64,000 nt of DNA from the NCBI RefSeq assembly GCF_004362825.1, contig NZ_SNXZ01000005.1, forward strand, positions 62,001 through 126,000, read 5' to 3'. The stretch is from Labedaea rhizosphaerae (lineage in GTDB: Bacteria; Actinomycetota; Actinomycetes; Mycobacteriales; Pseudonocardiaceae). The number at the start of each line of letters is the position of its first letter. Within the stretch, counting starts at the first letter, position 1. Positions 8,084 through 17,131 of the stretch are shown piece by piece. The position numbers were made by a program, and so were the translations under genes. The notes below the pieces were generated by a model that worked only from the letters and a program-made list of their open reading frames with translations, did not search any database and was not told the DNA's origin.

Positions 8084-9385
8084 ATGATCAGGAAGCTCGA
8101 TCGGACCGGGGAGCTCGCGGCCCGCGCCCAGCGGGTGCTGGCCGGTGGCGTGTCGAGCGACGCGCGCCGGATGCCCGGGGTGCCGTTGTTCGTCGACCAC
8201 GCGCAGGGCGCCCACCTCATCGACGTGGACGGCACGAGGTACGTCGACTACGTGCTCGGCCAAGGGCCGGCGATCCTGGGGCACAGCTCGCCGGTCGTCG
8301 CGGCGGCCGTCGCCGCACAGGCCCGGCGCGGTGTCGTCTACTCCGCCCAGCACGAGGCGGAGGTCGAGGTCGCCGAGGCCGTGTGCCGGCTGGTGCCGAG
8401 CGCCGAACGCGTGCGCTTCAACTCGGTGGGCTCGGAGGCCGTGCACGGTGCGCTGCGCCTGGCCCGCGGGCACACCGGCCGCGCCAAGGTCCTCAAGTTC
8501 GAGGGGCACTACCACGGCTGGTTCGACCCGGTGCTCTACAGCGTCCACCCGGACCTGTCGCGCGCGGGCGACCCGCATGCGCCCAGCGCCGTCGGGGGCA
8601 CCGGCGGCCAGCAGCTCAGCTCGTCGGCCGATCTCGTGGTCGCGCCGTGGAACGACCTGGCCGCGCTGACCGCGATCGTGGACCGGGAGGGCACCGACCT
8701 CGCGGCGATCATCCTCGAACCGATCCTGTGCAACACGGGCGTGATCATGCCGAAGCCGGGGTTCCTCGAGGGCGTCCAGAAGTTGTGCGCCGACATCGGC
8801 GCCCTGCTCGTCTTCGACGAGATCATCACCGGGTTCCGGATGGCGCCCGGCGGCGCGCAGGAGTACCTGGGGATCACCCCCGACCTCGCCACGTTCGGCA
8901 AGGCCATGGCGGGTGGCATGCAGTTGTCCGCGTTGGTGGGCAAGGCCGAGGTGATGGACGACATCGCCACCGGCAAGGTGGCGCACGCGGGCACCTTCAA
9001 CTCCCACCCGGTCGCCATCGCGGCCGCGAAGGCCACGCTGGCGGTGCTCGACGAGCAGCGCGATGTCGTCTACCCGACGTTGTTCGACCTCGGCAACCGG
9101 CTCGCCGAGGGCCTGCGTGCGGCGGCCGCCAGGACCGGTGTTCCGCTGCTGGTCACCGGGCCCGGCCCGGTCGTGCAGACCTACGTCACCGAGGCGACCG
9201 AGGTGTCGGACTACCGCGACTTCGCCGCGACCGACCGGGCCACGATGGCGCGGCTGCACCAGCTCCTGCTCGACCGGGGCGTCAACATCGTGCCGCGCGG
9301 CCTGTGGTTCCTGTCCACCGCGCACACCGCCGACGACGTCGACCAGACCGTCGCGGTCGCCGAGGAGGCCCTTGCCGCGCTCTGA
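8084..9385 (+). CDS. Class III aminotransferase, glutamate-1-semialdehyde aminomutase-like
   Basis: A 433-aa PLP enzyme. 'FNSVGSEAVHGALRLAR' and 'FEGHYHGW' bind cofactor and substrate, 'LLVFDEIITGFRM' is the class III DEV/I signature, and the PLP lysine lies in 'ATFGKAMAGG'. It belongs to the GSAM/aspartate-aminotransferase-like branch, but a heme role is unlikely in this setting; it more likely aminates or deaminates a catabolic semialdehyde or keto compound. GGAGG at 8071 places the start at ATG 8084, although an in-frame ATG at 8063 is possible. The following regulator gene is 74 bp downstream on the same strand. Confidence 0.86.
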   Translation: MIRKLDRTGELAARAQRVLAGGVSSDARRMPGVPLFVDHAQGAHLIDVDGTRYVDYVLGQGPAILGHSSPVVAAAVAAQARRGVVYSAQHEAEVEVAEAVCRLVPSAERVRFNSVGSEAVHGALRLARGHTGRAKVLKFEGHYHGWFDPVLYSVHPDLSRAGDPHAPSAVGGTGGQQLSSSADLVVAPWNDLAALTAIVDREGTDLAAIILEPILCNTGVIMPKPGFLEGVQKLCADIGALLVFDEIITGFRMAPGGAQEYLGITPDLATFGKAMAGGMQLSALVGKAEVMDDIATGKVAHAGTFNSHPVAIAAAKATLAVLDEQRDVVYPTLFDLGNRLAEGLRAAAARTGVPLLVTGPGPVVQTYVTEATEVSDYRDFAATDRATMARLHQLLLDRGVNIVPRGLWFLSTAHTADDVDQTVAVAEEALAAL

Positions 9386-9459
9386 CCGGAACGGAAAACG
9401 GCGGCCACCCGGTGAGGAGCACTATTGTTCACCGCACCTTCGGAAAGGGAGCGAATCCG

Positions 9460-10788
9460 ATGACTCTGCCCGACGCCACCGGCACCGTCCGCATCGGTGT
9501 GGTCGGTCCCAGGGACGTCGTGCACCGGATGGTCGACGTCGGGCACCGGCTCGTGATGACCGAGGCGACCACCATGAGCCTGACCAGCACGAGCTACCAG
9601 AACTACCGCCAGATCCCCGGTCGCGTGCGTGGCATCGCCGAGGACGTGGACGTGCTGCTGTTCGCCGGCCCGCTCCCCTACGACATGGCGAAGGACGCCG
9701 GGGTGTTGACCCGTCCGGCCACCTTCGTCGAGCTGTCCGGGTCCTCGCTCTACGGCGCGATGCTGCGGACCATCCAGCGCGGTGACGTCGACCTGCGCCG
9801 GGTCAGCATCGACTCGCTACACCGCGACGCGATCGCCGAAGCCTACGACGAGTGCGACATCAGCCACGCGGCGGTGCACGCGATGCCTTACGAGGGACCG
9901 GAATCGGCGCTGCAGTTCGCCCGGTTCCACCGGGAGCTGTTCGAGCAGGGGCGCACCGGCGGCGCACTGACCACAGTGGACGCCGTCGACCGGGAGCTGC
10001 GCCGGGCCAAGGTGCCGACCGTCCGCATCCGGGCCACCGGCTCGGCGCTGCGCGCGTCGTTGCGCACGGCCACGTTCCTCGGCGCCGGGAGCATGCTCGG
10101 TGAGGCGCAGGTCGTGGTCGGCGTCGTCGAGATCCCCGAGGTGCCGCGGCGGCCGGGCACCGACCCGCGCGGCGCGTGGGCGGCCACGGAGCTGCGCATG
10201 GAGGTGGTGCGCGCGCTGCGCCCCGAGGCCGACCGGCTGGCCATCAGCCTGATGCCGCGCACCGACACCAGTGTCGCGCTGGTGGCGACGCTCGGCTCGA
10301 TCACCGAGGCCACGCAGGGCTTCACCCGCGCGCCGTTCGTCACGGTGGTGCGCCGGGCCACCGGCGTGACGCCCTACGTCGGGCTCGGCACCGGGGCGAC
10401 GGCGGCGGCCGCCGAGACCAACGCCGAGCGGGCCCTCGTGGACGCGCGGGCCAGCGGCGCGGCGCGGGTCTACGTGCGCCTGCGCGACGGCTCGACCATG
10501 GCCATGAACCACGGAACCGAGTCCGCGCCGGCTGATGCACCCATGCCGGACCCGCGCCGTCGCGAGGCACTGGCGACCTTGCGTGCCGGGCTCGCCGACG
10601 AGGGCTCCGACGACGCCAAGGTGGTGGACGCCAAGCTGGCCGCCGAGTTGCTCGGCACCAGCCCGCGCACCGCCCGCCGCGTGCTGCAGGACCTCGCTCG
10701 CGACGGGCTCGCCTGGCCTGTCCCGCCGGCCGCGGCCCTGAGCCGGGGTCGGCCGCGGCAGACCTACCGGCTGGTCAACGGTCGCTGA
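9460..10788 (+). CDS. Putative transcriptional regulator with C-terminal helix-turn-helix
   Basis: A 442-aa protein I cannot place in a named family. The N-terminus ('VRIGVVGPRDVVHRMVDVG') resembles a ligand-binding Rossmann-like domain. The middle ('YVGLGTGATAAAAETNAERA' then 'VYVRLRDGS') has the look of a degenerate GGDEF-like segment. The last ~90 residues carry a winged-helix pattern ('VVDAKLAAELLGTSPRTARR'). GAAAGGGA lies upstream of the ATG. It follows the aminotransferase gene and probably regulates it or the divergent FAH gene. Confidence 0.68.
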   Translation: MTLPDATGTVRIGVVGPRDVVHRMVDVGHRLVMTEATTMSLTSTSYQNYRQIPGRVRGIAEDVDVLLFAGPLPYDMAKDAGVLTRPATFVELSGSSLYGAMLRTIQRGDVDLRRVSIDSLHRDAIAEAYDECDISHAAVHAMPYEGPESALQFARFHRELFEQGRTGGALTTVDAVDRELRRAKVPTVRIRATGSALRASLRTATFLGAGSMLGEAQVVVGVVEIPEVPRRPGTDPRGAWAATELRMEVVRALRPEADRLAISLMPRTDTSVALVATLGSITEATQGFTRAPFVTVVRRATGVTPYVGLGTGATAAAAETNAERALVDARASGAARVYVRLRDGSTMAMNHGTESAPADAPMPDPRRREALATLRAGLADEGSDDAKVVDAKLAAELLGTSPRTARRVLQDLARDGLAWPVPPAAALSRGRPRQTYRLVNGR

Positions 10789-10809
10789 CGGGGCCGGCCA
10801 GGTCACCGG

Positions 10810-10976
10810 TTGGGCGCTGTCCTGTGGATCTCGGTCGATGGGCTTCGTGATCGAGGTGGTTCCTGGCAAGGCGGCGGGAAGCCCTCGTACCGGAGGTACT
10901 CGGGCTTTCCGCCAACGCCGCCAGGGGCCGCCTCGGCGCGAAGACCGCGACCACGGATCCGCAGGACAGTGCCTAA
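10810..10976. repeat. 167-bp imperfect inverted repeat (foldback element)
   Basis: The two arms, each about 80 bp, are symmetric around position 10893. For example, CTGTCCTGTGGATC on the left pairs with GATCCGCAGGACAG on the right, and GGGAAGCCC near the centre pairs with GGGCTTTCC. The element fills the gap between the convergent regulator and membrane-protein genes and includes the TAG stop of the latter. It could act as a bidirectional terminator, but its length and mismatch pattern look more like a dispersed miniature element. Confidence 0.65.
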
Positions 10977-12919
10977 CGCCCGGACCGGCACCCGGTCACC
11001 AGGTACAGCGTCGCGGCTCCTTGATGGTCCACCACGGTCAGACCGGAGTTGACCGCCGCCGTGTCGATGGCGCGGTAGTGCGCGTTCATGCCCAGGTACT
11101 GCGGTCCGCCGAAGTCGAGGACGAACCAGCTGCGCTGCGCCCGCACGGCCGCGCAGACGGCGGGGTCGGTGCGCAGCTCGGGCAGGTGGTCCAGGACAAA
11201 CTGCGTCTTCGCGGGAACCTTGGTGCCGTACTGCAGGATCAGCGCGCGCCGATCGGCCAGGGCGTAGCTGAACGACGCCCCCGACCACGGGTTGCCGATG
11301 ACCGTGTCACCGATGGGTACCGTGCGATCCAGGCGGGCCAGCAACGCGCGTTCGTCGGGCGAGAGCATGTCGCTGCGCTGGAACACGTTGCCGCCCGTGC
11401 CGATGGCCGAGTTGACCGAGCTGCGCTGCCCGGCCACGCCGATCCCGGCGGCGACGACGAACGCCAGCACGGCGACCAGCGGCGCCGAAAGCCTTGCCCG
11501 GTCGGGGAAACGCAGGGTCATCGCGGCGCGCAGGCGGGTGCAGCTCCACGCCGCCGCGATGGTGCAGAGCACCACGGCGAACACGGGTAGCTGCGCGGCC
11601 AGCCGGTGCGGGTCGTCGTACCAGATCCCGGCCAGGAAGCTGCGCACCCGCCCGGGTTTGCCGGCCGAGGTCGCCACGTACAGCGCGGCGGCGATCAGGT
11701 ACCCGCCGAGCACCCACCAGCTGACCTGCCTGCGCAGCGCCAGCCCGGCCGCGACGACGGTCAACGCGAGCACGACCCACGTCGGCCCGAGCTTCATCGT
11801 GCCCACGGTCAGCACCTCGCCGATGGCTTGGGAAAGCGTCTGGACCGGTTGCCAGTGCGAGCCGTCCGCACTCGGGCGCACCTCGGCCCACACCACGGCG
11901 CCGGCCGCGAGGTAGCCGGCGAGCAGCGCCACCGGGATCCAGCGGCGGGCGCCGGTGGCGTGGCGCCGGTACCGGATGATCGCGACCACCAGCACCGGCA
12001 CCGAGAACACGGCGAGCGCGAGGAATTCGCTCGGGTGCGCCAGCGCCAGACCGGCAGCGGCCGGCACGAGGGTCAGCACCAGCAGCCAGCGCGGGGTGCC
12101 GTGCCGCGCGCCGACCCCGGCCGCCATCGCCACGAGCGCGAGCACGGCCGGAAGCAGTGCCACCGCAAGGAAGAACGGGTACAACGGGCCGAAGTACAGG
12201 AGCTGGTAAGGGAAAGCGCCGAACACGGCGGCGAGGCCACCGGCCAGCAGTACCGGCACCGGCCGGGTCCCGGTGACCCTCGTGGTCAGGAAGATGCACG
12301 AGACGGGCCACACCAGCGCGGCCACCACGATCGTCACCGCGGTCACCGCCGCGGGGATGGACGTGCCGGTCACCTGCACGACGAGGCTCACCAGGTCGTG
12401 CCACGCCGCCGGGTAGGGGTGTACCCGGTCGCTCGCGCCGAGTTCCCCCAAGGTCAGCGACGACCCGGACCCGGTGTCCAGGACCGAGCGGATCGCGTTG
12501 AGGTGGAACAGGTTGTCCCACGCCTGCGAGATGTTGTCCGGCCCGCCGATCAGCCGCACCAGCCCGCGGGTCAGCAACACCGCCGGGATCAGCACCGCGC
12601 CCGCGTGCACCACCAGCGTCCACCGGGCCCGCAGCGGCGCGGCCGGTCGCGACCCGAACGCGGCGGGTGCGAACCGGCGCACGGCCAGGCCGCCGAGCGC
12701 GGCGAGCACCGACGCCGCCAGCACCGGCCACACCGACCAGCGCAGGCCGAGGACGGGGCAGAGCACCGCCATCCCAGCGGTGACACCGACCGACACCGGC
12801 GCGGCCGCCCCGGCCGCGACCAGCCCACGCAACCCCCAGCACCGGCCGAGCGCATACCCCGGCAGGAACACGATCACCGCCGCGCACAGCACGATCGGCG
12901 ACAATTGCCACCACGTCAT
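10973..12919 (-). CDS. Polytopic membrane protein, DUF6541-like
   Basis: A 648-aa protein with about a dozen hydrophobic segments in the first 480 residues and an extracytoplasmic C-terminal domain ('RSDMLSPDERALLARLDRTV', 'VIGNPWSGASF'). This layout matches actinobacterial DUF6541 proteins, which resemble GT-C-type glycosyltransferases; a catalytic role is inference. ATG 12919 is preferred because AAAGGGGG lies immediately upstream; a GTG seven codons earlier (12940) is possible. It appears monocistronic. Confidence 0.75.
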   Translation of the reverse strand: MTWWQLSPIVLCAAVIVFLPGYALGRCWGLRGLVAAGAAAPVSVGVTAGMAVLCPVLGLRWSVWPVLAASVLAALGGLAVRRFAPAAFGSRPAAPLRARWTLVVHAGAVLIPAVLLTRGLVRLIGGPDNISQAWDNLFHLNAIRSVLDTGSGSSLTLGELGASDRVHPYPAAWHDLVSLVVQVTGTSIPAAVTAVTIVVAALVWPVSCIFLTTRVTGTRPVPVLLAGGLAAVFGAFPYQLLYFGPLYPFFLAVALLPAVLALVAMAAGVGARHGTPRWLLVLTLVPAAAGLALAHPSEFLALAVFSVPVLVVAIIRYRRHATGARRWIPVALLAGYLAAGAVVWAEVRPSADGSHWQPVQTLSQAIGEVLTVGTMKLGPTWVVLALTVVAAGLALRRQVSWWVLGGYLIAAALYVATSAGKPGRVRSFLAGIWYDDPHRLAAQLPVFAVVLCTIAAAWSCTRLRAAMTLRFPDRARLSAPLVAVLAFVVAAGIGVAGQRSSVNSAIGTGGNVFQRSDMLSPDERALLARLDRTVPIGDTVIGNPWSGASFSYALADRRALILQYGTKVPAKTQFVLDHLPELRTDPAVCAAVRAQRSWFVLDFGGPQYLGMNAHYRAIDTAAVNSGLTVVDHQGAATLYLVTGCRSGR

Positions 12920-13369
12920 CAAGTCCCCCTTTTTGGCCACGCCGAAACAGCGGCGCCGGCGCCCGCCGGTGACCGCTCGAAGTCATTCCCCCGCAATTGC
13001 ACTGAGGACGCTCTTCCTGACGGGTCGGTTGCCTCGAATTCCTTGGCAGCGCAAGTGATGCGTGGACGTAACACCAGGAACGCGAACAACGATGGAATTC
13101 GTTCGACGGCGACCCGGAGGCGGCAGAAGAAATGTCGAGGGGAACGGTTACGCCGTGAAGCCGAGCAGTCCGGGCGCGGGGTCGCAAGCCGCCGCAACTC
13201 GGCGGGCCGGGAGCGCGGCGATCCGGAACGCCCGAACCCGGGCTATTGACAGCACAGGGATCGTTGAGGATACAACTATCCAAGCCGACTGCCCTGAATG
13301 ACCCACTCGGGACACTCAACGCCCCCAATGGGCCATTCAGGGCAGTCGCCGGCGGGAGGAGGGCGGGCC
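12920..13369. other. Intergenic region, no gene seen
   Basis: About 450 bp between divergent genes with visibly lower GC than the flanks. Open frames here lack codon bias and recognisable similarity. It must contain the leftward promoter of the membrane protein and, near its right end, the inverted-repeat element at 13287-13347. Confidence 0.6.
13287..13347. repeat. 19-bp inverted repeat, 23-bp loop (dispersed palindromic element)
   Basis: GACTGCCCTGAATGACCCA (13287-13305) is repeated inverted at 13329-13347 with 18 of 19 positions matching. It lies 22 bp before the ATG of the AraC-type gene. Its arm sequence is related to the 18-bp tandem units at 1532-1603. It may be a repetitive element, or may serve as an operator or attenuator for the regulator. 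Confidence 0.7.
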
Positions 13370-14302
13370 ATGGTCACGATCCCGCGCGCGCGGGCCTTCG
13401 CGACCGCCGGCGTCGAGCCGTGGGAGCAGCACAACGCCGACTCGTTGATCGCCCTCGCGTGCCGTCCGCCGGCCGAGCGGCCGTTCGCCGCGACCGAGGT
13501 CAACCTGCAGCTCGAACGCACGCACCTGGCCCGCGTCCGGGGCACCCGGCACGTGGTCGAGCGCTCCGCGGCCACGATCGAACGCAGCCCGGCCGACGCG
13601 ATCGCCGTCTACGTGACGGTCATGGGTGACGCCGTCTTCGAGCAGGACGGCCGGCGGCGGGTGCTGCGACCGGGTCAGCTCCTCGTCTGCGACGCCGACC
13701 GGCCCTTCCTGCGCGGGTTCGGCCACGGCCTCGACGAACTGGCCGTCAAGGTGCCGCGCACGGAGTTCGCCCAGCTCACCGGGCAGCACACGGTCGGCGA
13801 CCCGGTCGTCGTCGAGACGAGCGAGAACCCGCACGGCCACGCGCTGGCCAGGCTCGTCGCCCGGGCCGTGCGCACCGACAACCCGGTGCCCGCGGACGAC
13901 CAGGCGGTGCTGGAGCTCGTCGCGGTGCTCGCCGGCCACGCCGAGCTGCCGGTCGCCCACCGGGCCGCCGCGCGGGCGTTCATCGAGGAGCACCTCGCCG
14001 ACCCCGCCCTGTCCGCGTGCGACATCGCGACCGCCACGGGCATCAGCGAGCGACACCTCTCGCGGCTCTTCGCGGCCGCGGACACGAGCGTGCCCAAGCA
14101 CGTCCTGGCGCGCCGGCTCGACGCCGCCCACAGCGTGCTCACCACGGACAAGGACCTGCGAACCGCGGACGTGGCCGTGCGCTGCGGCTTCACCTCGGTC
14201 GCCTACTTCTCGCAGAGCTTCCGCAAGCGGTTCGGTGTCACCGCGGGCGAGGTCCGGCGCGGGTTCTCATTTCCGCCATCCCCGCCGGGATCGATGGCCT
14301 GA
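13370..14302 (+). CDS. AraC/XylS family transcriptional activator (AraC-binding-like N-terminus)
   Basis: A 310-aa protein. Residues ~1-190 resemble the AraC-binding-like sensor domain found in catabolic activators; the C-terminal ~100 residues hold two helix-turn-helices ('CDIATATGISERHLSRLFAA' and 'TADVAVRCGFTSVAYFSQSF'). ATG 13370 is chosen because GGAGGAGGG lies just before it. The aromatic-degradation genes start 30 bp after its stop on the same strand, so it is probably their activator responding to a phenolic inducer. Confidence 0.84.
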   Translation: MVTIPRARAFATAGVEPWEQHNADSLIALACRPPAERPFAATEVNLQLERTHLARVRGTRHVVERSAATIERSPADAIAVYVTVMGDAVFEQDGRRRVLRPGQLLVCDADRPFLRGFGHGLDELAVKVPRTEFAQLTGQHTVGDPVVVETSENPHGHALARLVARAVRTDNPVPADDQAVLELVAVLAGHAELPVAHRAAARAFIEEHLADPALSACDIATATGISERHLSRLFAAADTSVPKHVLARRLDAAHSVLTTDKDLRTADVAVRCGFTSVAYFSQSFRKRFGVTAGEVRRGFSFPPSPPGSMA

Positions 14303-14331
14303 CCTCGGCGCCGCCGCCGACACTCGCACGC

Positions 14332-16080
14332 ATGACAGCCATGTGCGAGACCGACGTCCTCATCGTCGGTTCCGGCCCGGCCGGGGCGTCGGCGGCGTTG
14401 TTCCTCTCGACGCTCGGCGTCGACAACATCATGGTCACCAAGTACCGGTGGACCGCGAACACGCCCCGCGCGCACATCACCAACCAGCGGGCCATGGAAA
14501 CGTTCCGGGACATGGGGATCGAGCAGCAGGTGCTGGCCGAGGCCACCCCGCACCACCTGGTCGGCGACACGGTGTTCTGCACGTCGATCGCCGGTGAGGA
14601 GATCGGCCGCATCCACACGTGGGGCACGCATCCCGCCCGTGAGGCCGACTACCAGCTGGCGTCGCCGTGCCTGGTGGTCGACATCCCGCAGACCTACCTC
14701 GAGCCGATCCTGGTCAAGAACGCCACCCAGCGCGGGACGCACACCCGCTTCGCCACCGAATACGTCTCCCACGAGCAGGACGACGACGGCGTCGACGTGC
14801 TCGTGCGCGACCGGCTGACCGGCACCGAGTACACGATCCGGGCCAAGTACCTGATCGGCGCGGACGGCGCGCGCTCCCAGGTCGCCGCCGACCTCGGCCT
14901 GCCCTTCGAGGGCGCGATGGACCTCGCGGGCTCGATGAACATCACCTTCAAGGCCGACATCGCCGCCTACGTGGGGCACCGGCCGTCGGTGCTGTACTGG
15001 GTCATCCAGCCGGGCGCGAACGTCGGCGGCATCGGCGCGGGCCTGGTGCGGATGGTGCGGCCGTGGAACGAGTGGCTGATCGTCTGGGGCTACGACATCA
15101 ACGAACCGCCGCCGGTGGTCGACGACGCGGCCGCGACCCGGATCGTGCGCGATCTGCTCGGCATGCCGGACATCGACGTCGAGATCACCGGCACCAGCCT
15201 CTGGGGCAACAACGAGATGTACGCGACCCACCTGCGGAAGGGGCGCGTGTTCTGTGCCGGCGACGCCATCCACCGGCACCCACCGAGCAACGGCCTGGGC
15301 TCGAACACCTCCATCCAGGACTCCTACAACCTGGCGTGGAAGCTCGCGCTGGTCCTGCGCGGCCAGGCCGAGCCGAGCCTGCTCGACACGTACTCGACCG
15401 AGCGGGCGCCGGTGGCCGAGCGGATCGTCAAGCGGGCCAACCAGTCCAGCCGCGAGTTCGTGCGGTTCTTCGAGGTGCTCGGGCTGCTCGACGCCACCAG
15501 CGAGGAGGAGATGCGCGCCGCCATCGAGGAACGCAAGGCGAACACGCCCGCGGGCGCGGCGAAGCGGGCCGCGCTGATCGAGGCCATGGAGCTGAAGAAC
15601 TACGAGTTCAACGCGCACGGCATGGATCTCGGGCAGTTCTACGAATCCGACGCCGTCGTCTCGGACGGCCCGTTGCCGGAGCCGGCCCGCGACGAGGTCT
15701 TGTACTACGAGATGTCGACCGTGCCCGGCTCGCACCTGCCGCACGCATGGGTCGGCGACACGATGTCGAAGCGGGCGATGATGGACCTCGTGCCGTACGA
15801 CCGGTTCACGCTCATCACCGGCATCGCGGGCGAGGCGTGGACCGACGCGGCCGACAAGGTCGCCCACGACCTCGGCGTTCCCCTCGAGACGGTCGTCATC
15901 GGGCCGGGCCGCGCGGTGACCGACCTGTACTACGACTGGGCCAAGCTGCGCGCGGTCGAGGAAGACGGCGCCGTGCTGGTGCGACCGGACAAGCACATCG
16001 CGTGGCGGTCGATGACAATGCCGTCGGACCCCGCGGACGCGTTGCGCGGCGCGTTGAGCAGGGTCCTCGGGAGAGGGTGA
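14332..16080 (+). CDS. FAD-dependent phenol/resorcinol-type monooxygenase
   Basis: A 582-aa class A flavoprotein hydroxylase. 'VLIVGSGPAGASAALFLS' is the N-terminal FAD GxGxxG, 'LIGADGARSQVA' the DG motif, and 'RVFCAGDAIHRHPPSNGLGS' the GD motif. A thioredoxin-like C-terminal extension, typical of the 2,4-dichlorophenol/phenol hydroxylase subfamily, follows. With a maleylacetate reductase and a hydroxyquinol-type dioxygenase in the same operon, conversion of resorcinol (or a related phenol) to hydroxyquinol is the best guess. This is family knowledge plus context; the substrate is not proven. Confidence 0.85.
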   Translation: MTAMCETDVLIVGSGPAGASAALFLSTLGVDNIMVTKYRWTANTPRAHITNQRAMETFRDMGIEQQVLAEATPHHLVGDTVFCTSIAGEEIGRIHTWGTHPAREADYQLASPCLVVDIPQTYLEPILVKNATQRGTHTRFATEYVSHEQDDDGVDVLVRDRLTGTEYTIRAKYLIGADGARSQVAADLGLPFEGAMDLAGSMNITFKADIAAYVGHRPSVLYWVIQPGANVGGIGAGLVRMVRPWNEWLIVWGYDINEPPPVVDDAAATRIVRDLLGMPDIDVEITGTSLWGNNEMYATHLRKGRVFCAGDAIHRHPPSNGLGSNTSIQDSYNLAWKLALVLRGQAEPSLLDTYSTERAPVAERIVKRANQSSREFVRFFEVLGLLDATSEEEMRAAIEERKANTPAGAAKRAALIEAMELKNYEFNAHGMDLGQFYESDAVVSDGPLPEPARDEVLYYEMSTVPGSHLPHAWVGDTMSKRAMMDLVPYDRFTLITGIAGEAWTDAADKVAHDLGVPLETVVIGPGRAVTDLYYDWAKLRAVEEDGAVLVRPDKHIAWRSMTMPSDPADALRGALSRVLGRG

Positions 16081-16081
16081 G

Positions 16082-17131
16082 ATGCGCTTCGACCACGACA
16101 CCCTGGCGCAACGGGTCCGGTTCGGCTCCGGGCTGGCGGCGGCGAACCTCGCCGCCGAGGCCGAGGCGCTCGGGGCGGCACGGCTGATGGTGATCTCGTC
16201 GCCGTCGTCGCGGGCGGTGGCCACGCGCATCGCCGCCGACGTCCCGGTCGCCCACTGGCACGACGAGGTCGTCATGCACGTGCCGGTCGAGGTGGCTTCG
16301 CGGGCGCGCGCCGCGGCGGCCGCGCACGAGGTGGACGCCCTGGTCAGCGTTGGCGGCGGCTCGGCGACAGGGCTGGCCAAGGCCGTCGCGCTGACCACCG
16401 GACTGCCGATCGTCGCGGTGCCGACCACCTACGCGGGCTCGGAGGCGACCAGCGTCTGGGGCCTCACCGAGAACGCACGCAAGACGACCGGCACCGATCC
16501 CCGGGTGCTGCCCCGCACGATCGTGTACGACGCGGCGCTGACGGTCGGCCTGCCGGTGGAGCTGAGCGTGGCGTCCGGCCTGAACGCGCTGGCCCACTGC
16601 GTCGACACCATGTGGGCCCCTCGCACCGACCCGATCAACCAGGCCCTTGCCGCCGAGGGGATCCGTGCCCTCCACATCGGACTGCCCGCGGTGACGGCCG
16701 ATCCGGCCGGGTTGGACGGACGGGAACACGCCCTCTACGGCGCCCACCTCGCCGCGGTGGCGTTCGCGTCGGCGGGCTCGGGCTTGCACCACAAGATCTG
16801 CCACGTGCTCGGCGGGATGTTCGACCTCCCGCACGCCCAGACCCATGCGGTGGTGCTCCCCCACGTGCTGGCGTTCAACGCACCGTCCGCCCCGTCGGCC
16901 GAGCGGCGCATCGCCGCCGCCTTCGACGCTCCGTCCGCGGTGGACGGACTGGCTCAGCTGCGGGCACAGCTCGACGCCCCGCGCGCATTGCGTGACTACG
17001 GCATGCCCGCCGCCGGCATCGACGCGGCCGCCGCGGCCGTGCTGGCGGCTGTTCCCGCCGGCAACCCCACCCCCGTGACTCTCGAGAACCTCACGACGCT
17101 GCTGCGCGCGGCCTGGGAAGGAACGCCATGA
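16082..17131 (+). CDS. Maleylacetate reductase
   Basis: A 349-aa member of the iron-containing alcohol dehydrogenase superfamily. '[18 protein letters not shown]' binds the NAD(P)H diphosphate and '[14 protein letters not shown]' is highly typical of maleylacetate reductases. These reduce maleylacetate to 3-oxoadipate, feeding the beta-ketoadipate pathway. The start is one base after the monooxygenase stop, with a GGGAGAGGGTGAG ribosome binding region, and its stop overlaps the dioxygenase start by 4 bp. The three genes form one operon. Confidence 0.88.
   Translation: MRFDHDTLAQRVRFGSGLAAANLAAEAEALGAARLMVISSPSSRAVATRIAADVPVAHWHDEVVMHVPVEVASRARAAAAAHEVDALVSVGGGSATGLAKAVALTTGLPIVAVPTTYAGSEATSVWGLTENARKTTGTDPRVLPRTIVYDAALTVGLPVELSVASGLNALAHCVDTMWAPRTDPINQALAAEGIRALHIGLPAVTADPAGLDGREHALYGAHLAAVAFASAGSGLHHKICHVLGGMFDLPHAQTHAVVLPHVLAFNAPSAPSAERRIAAAFDAPSAVDGLAQLRAQLDAPRALRDYGMPAAGIDAAAAAVLAAVPAGNPTPVTLENLTTLLRAAWEGTP

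Noticed and set aside
12941-13328. Open frames in the gap between the membrane protein and AraC gene
   Set aside because: No convincing ribosome binding site, codon bias or similarity; the GC content falls as in noncoding DNA.
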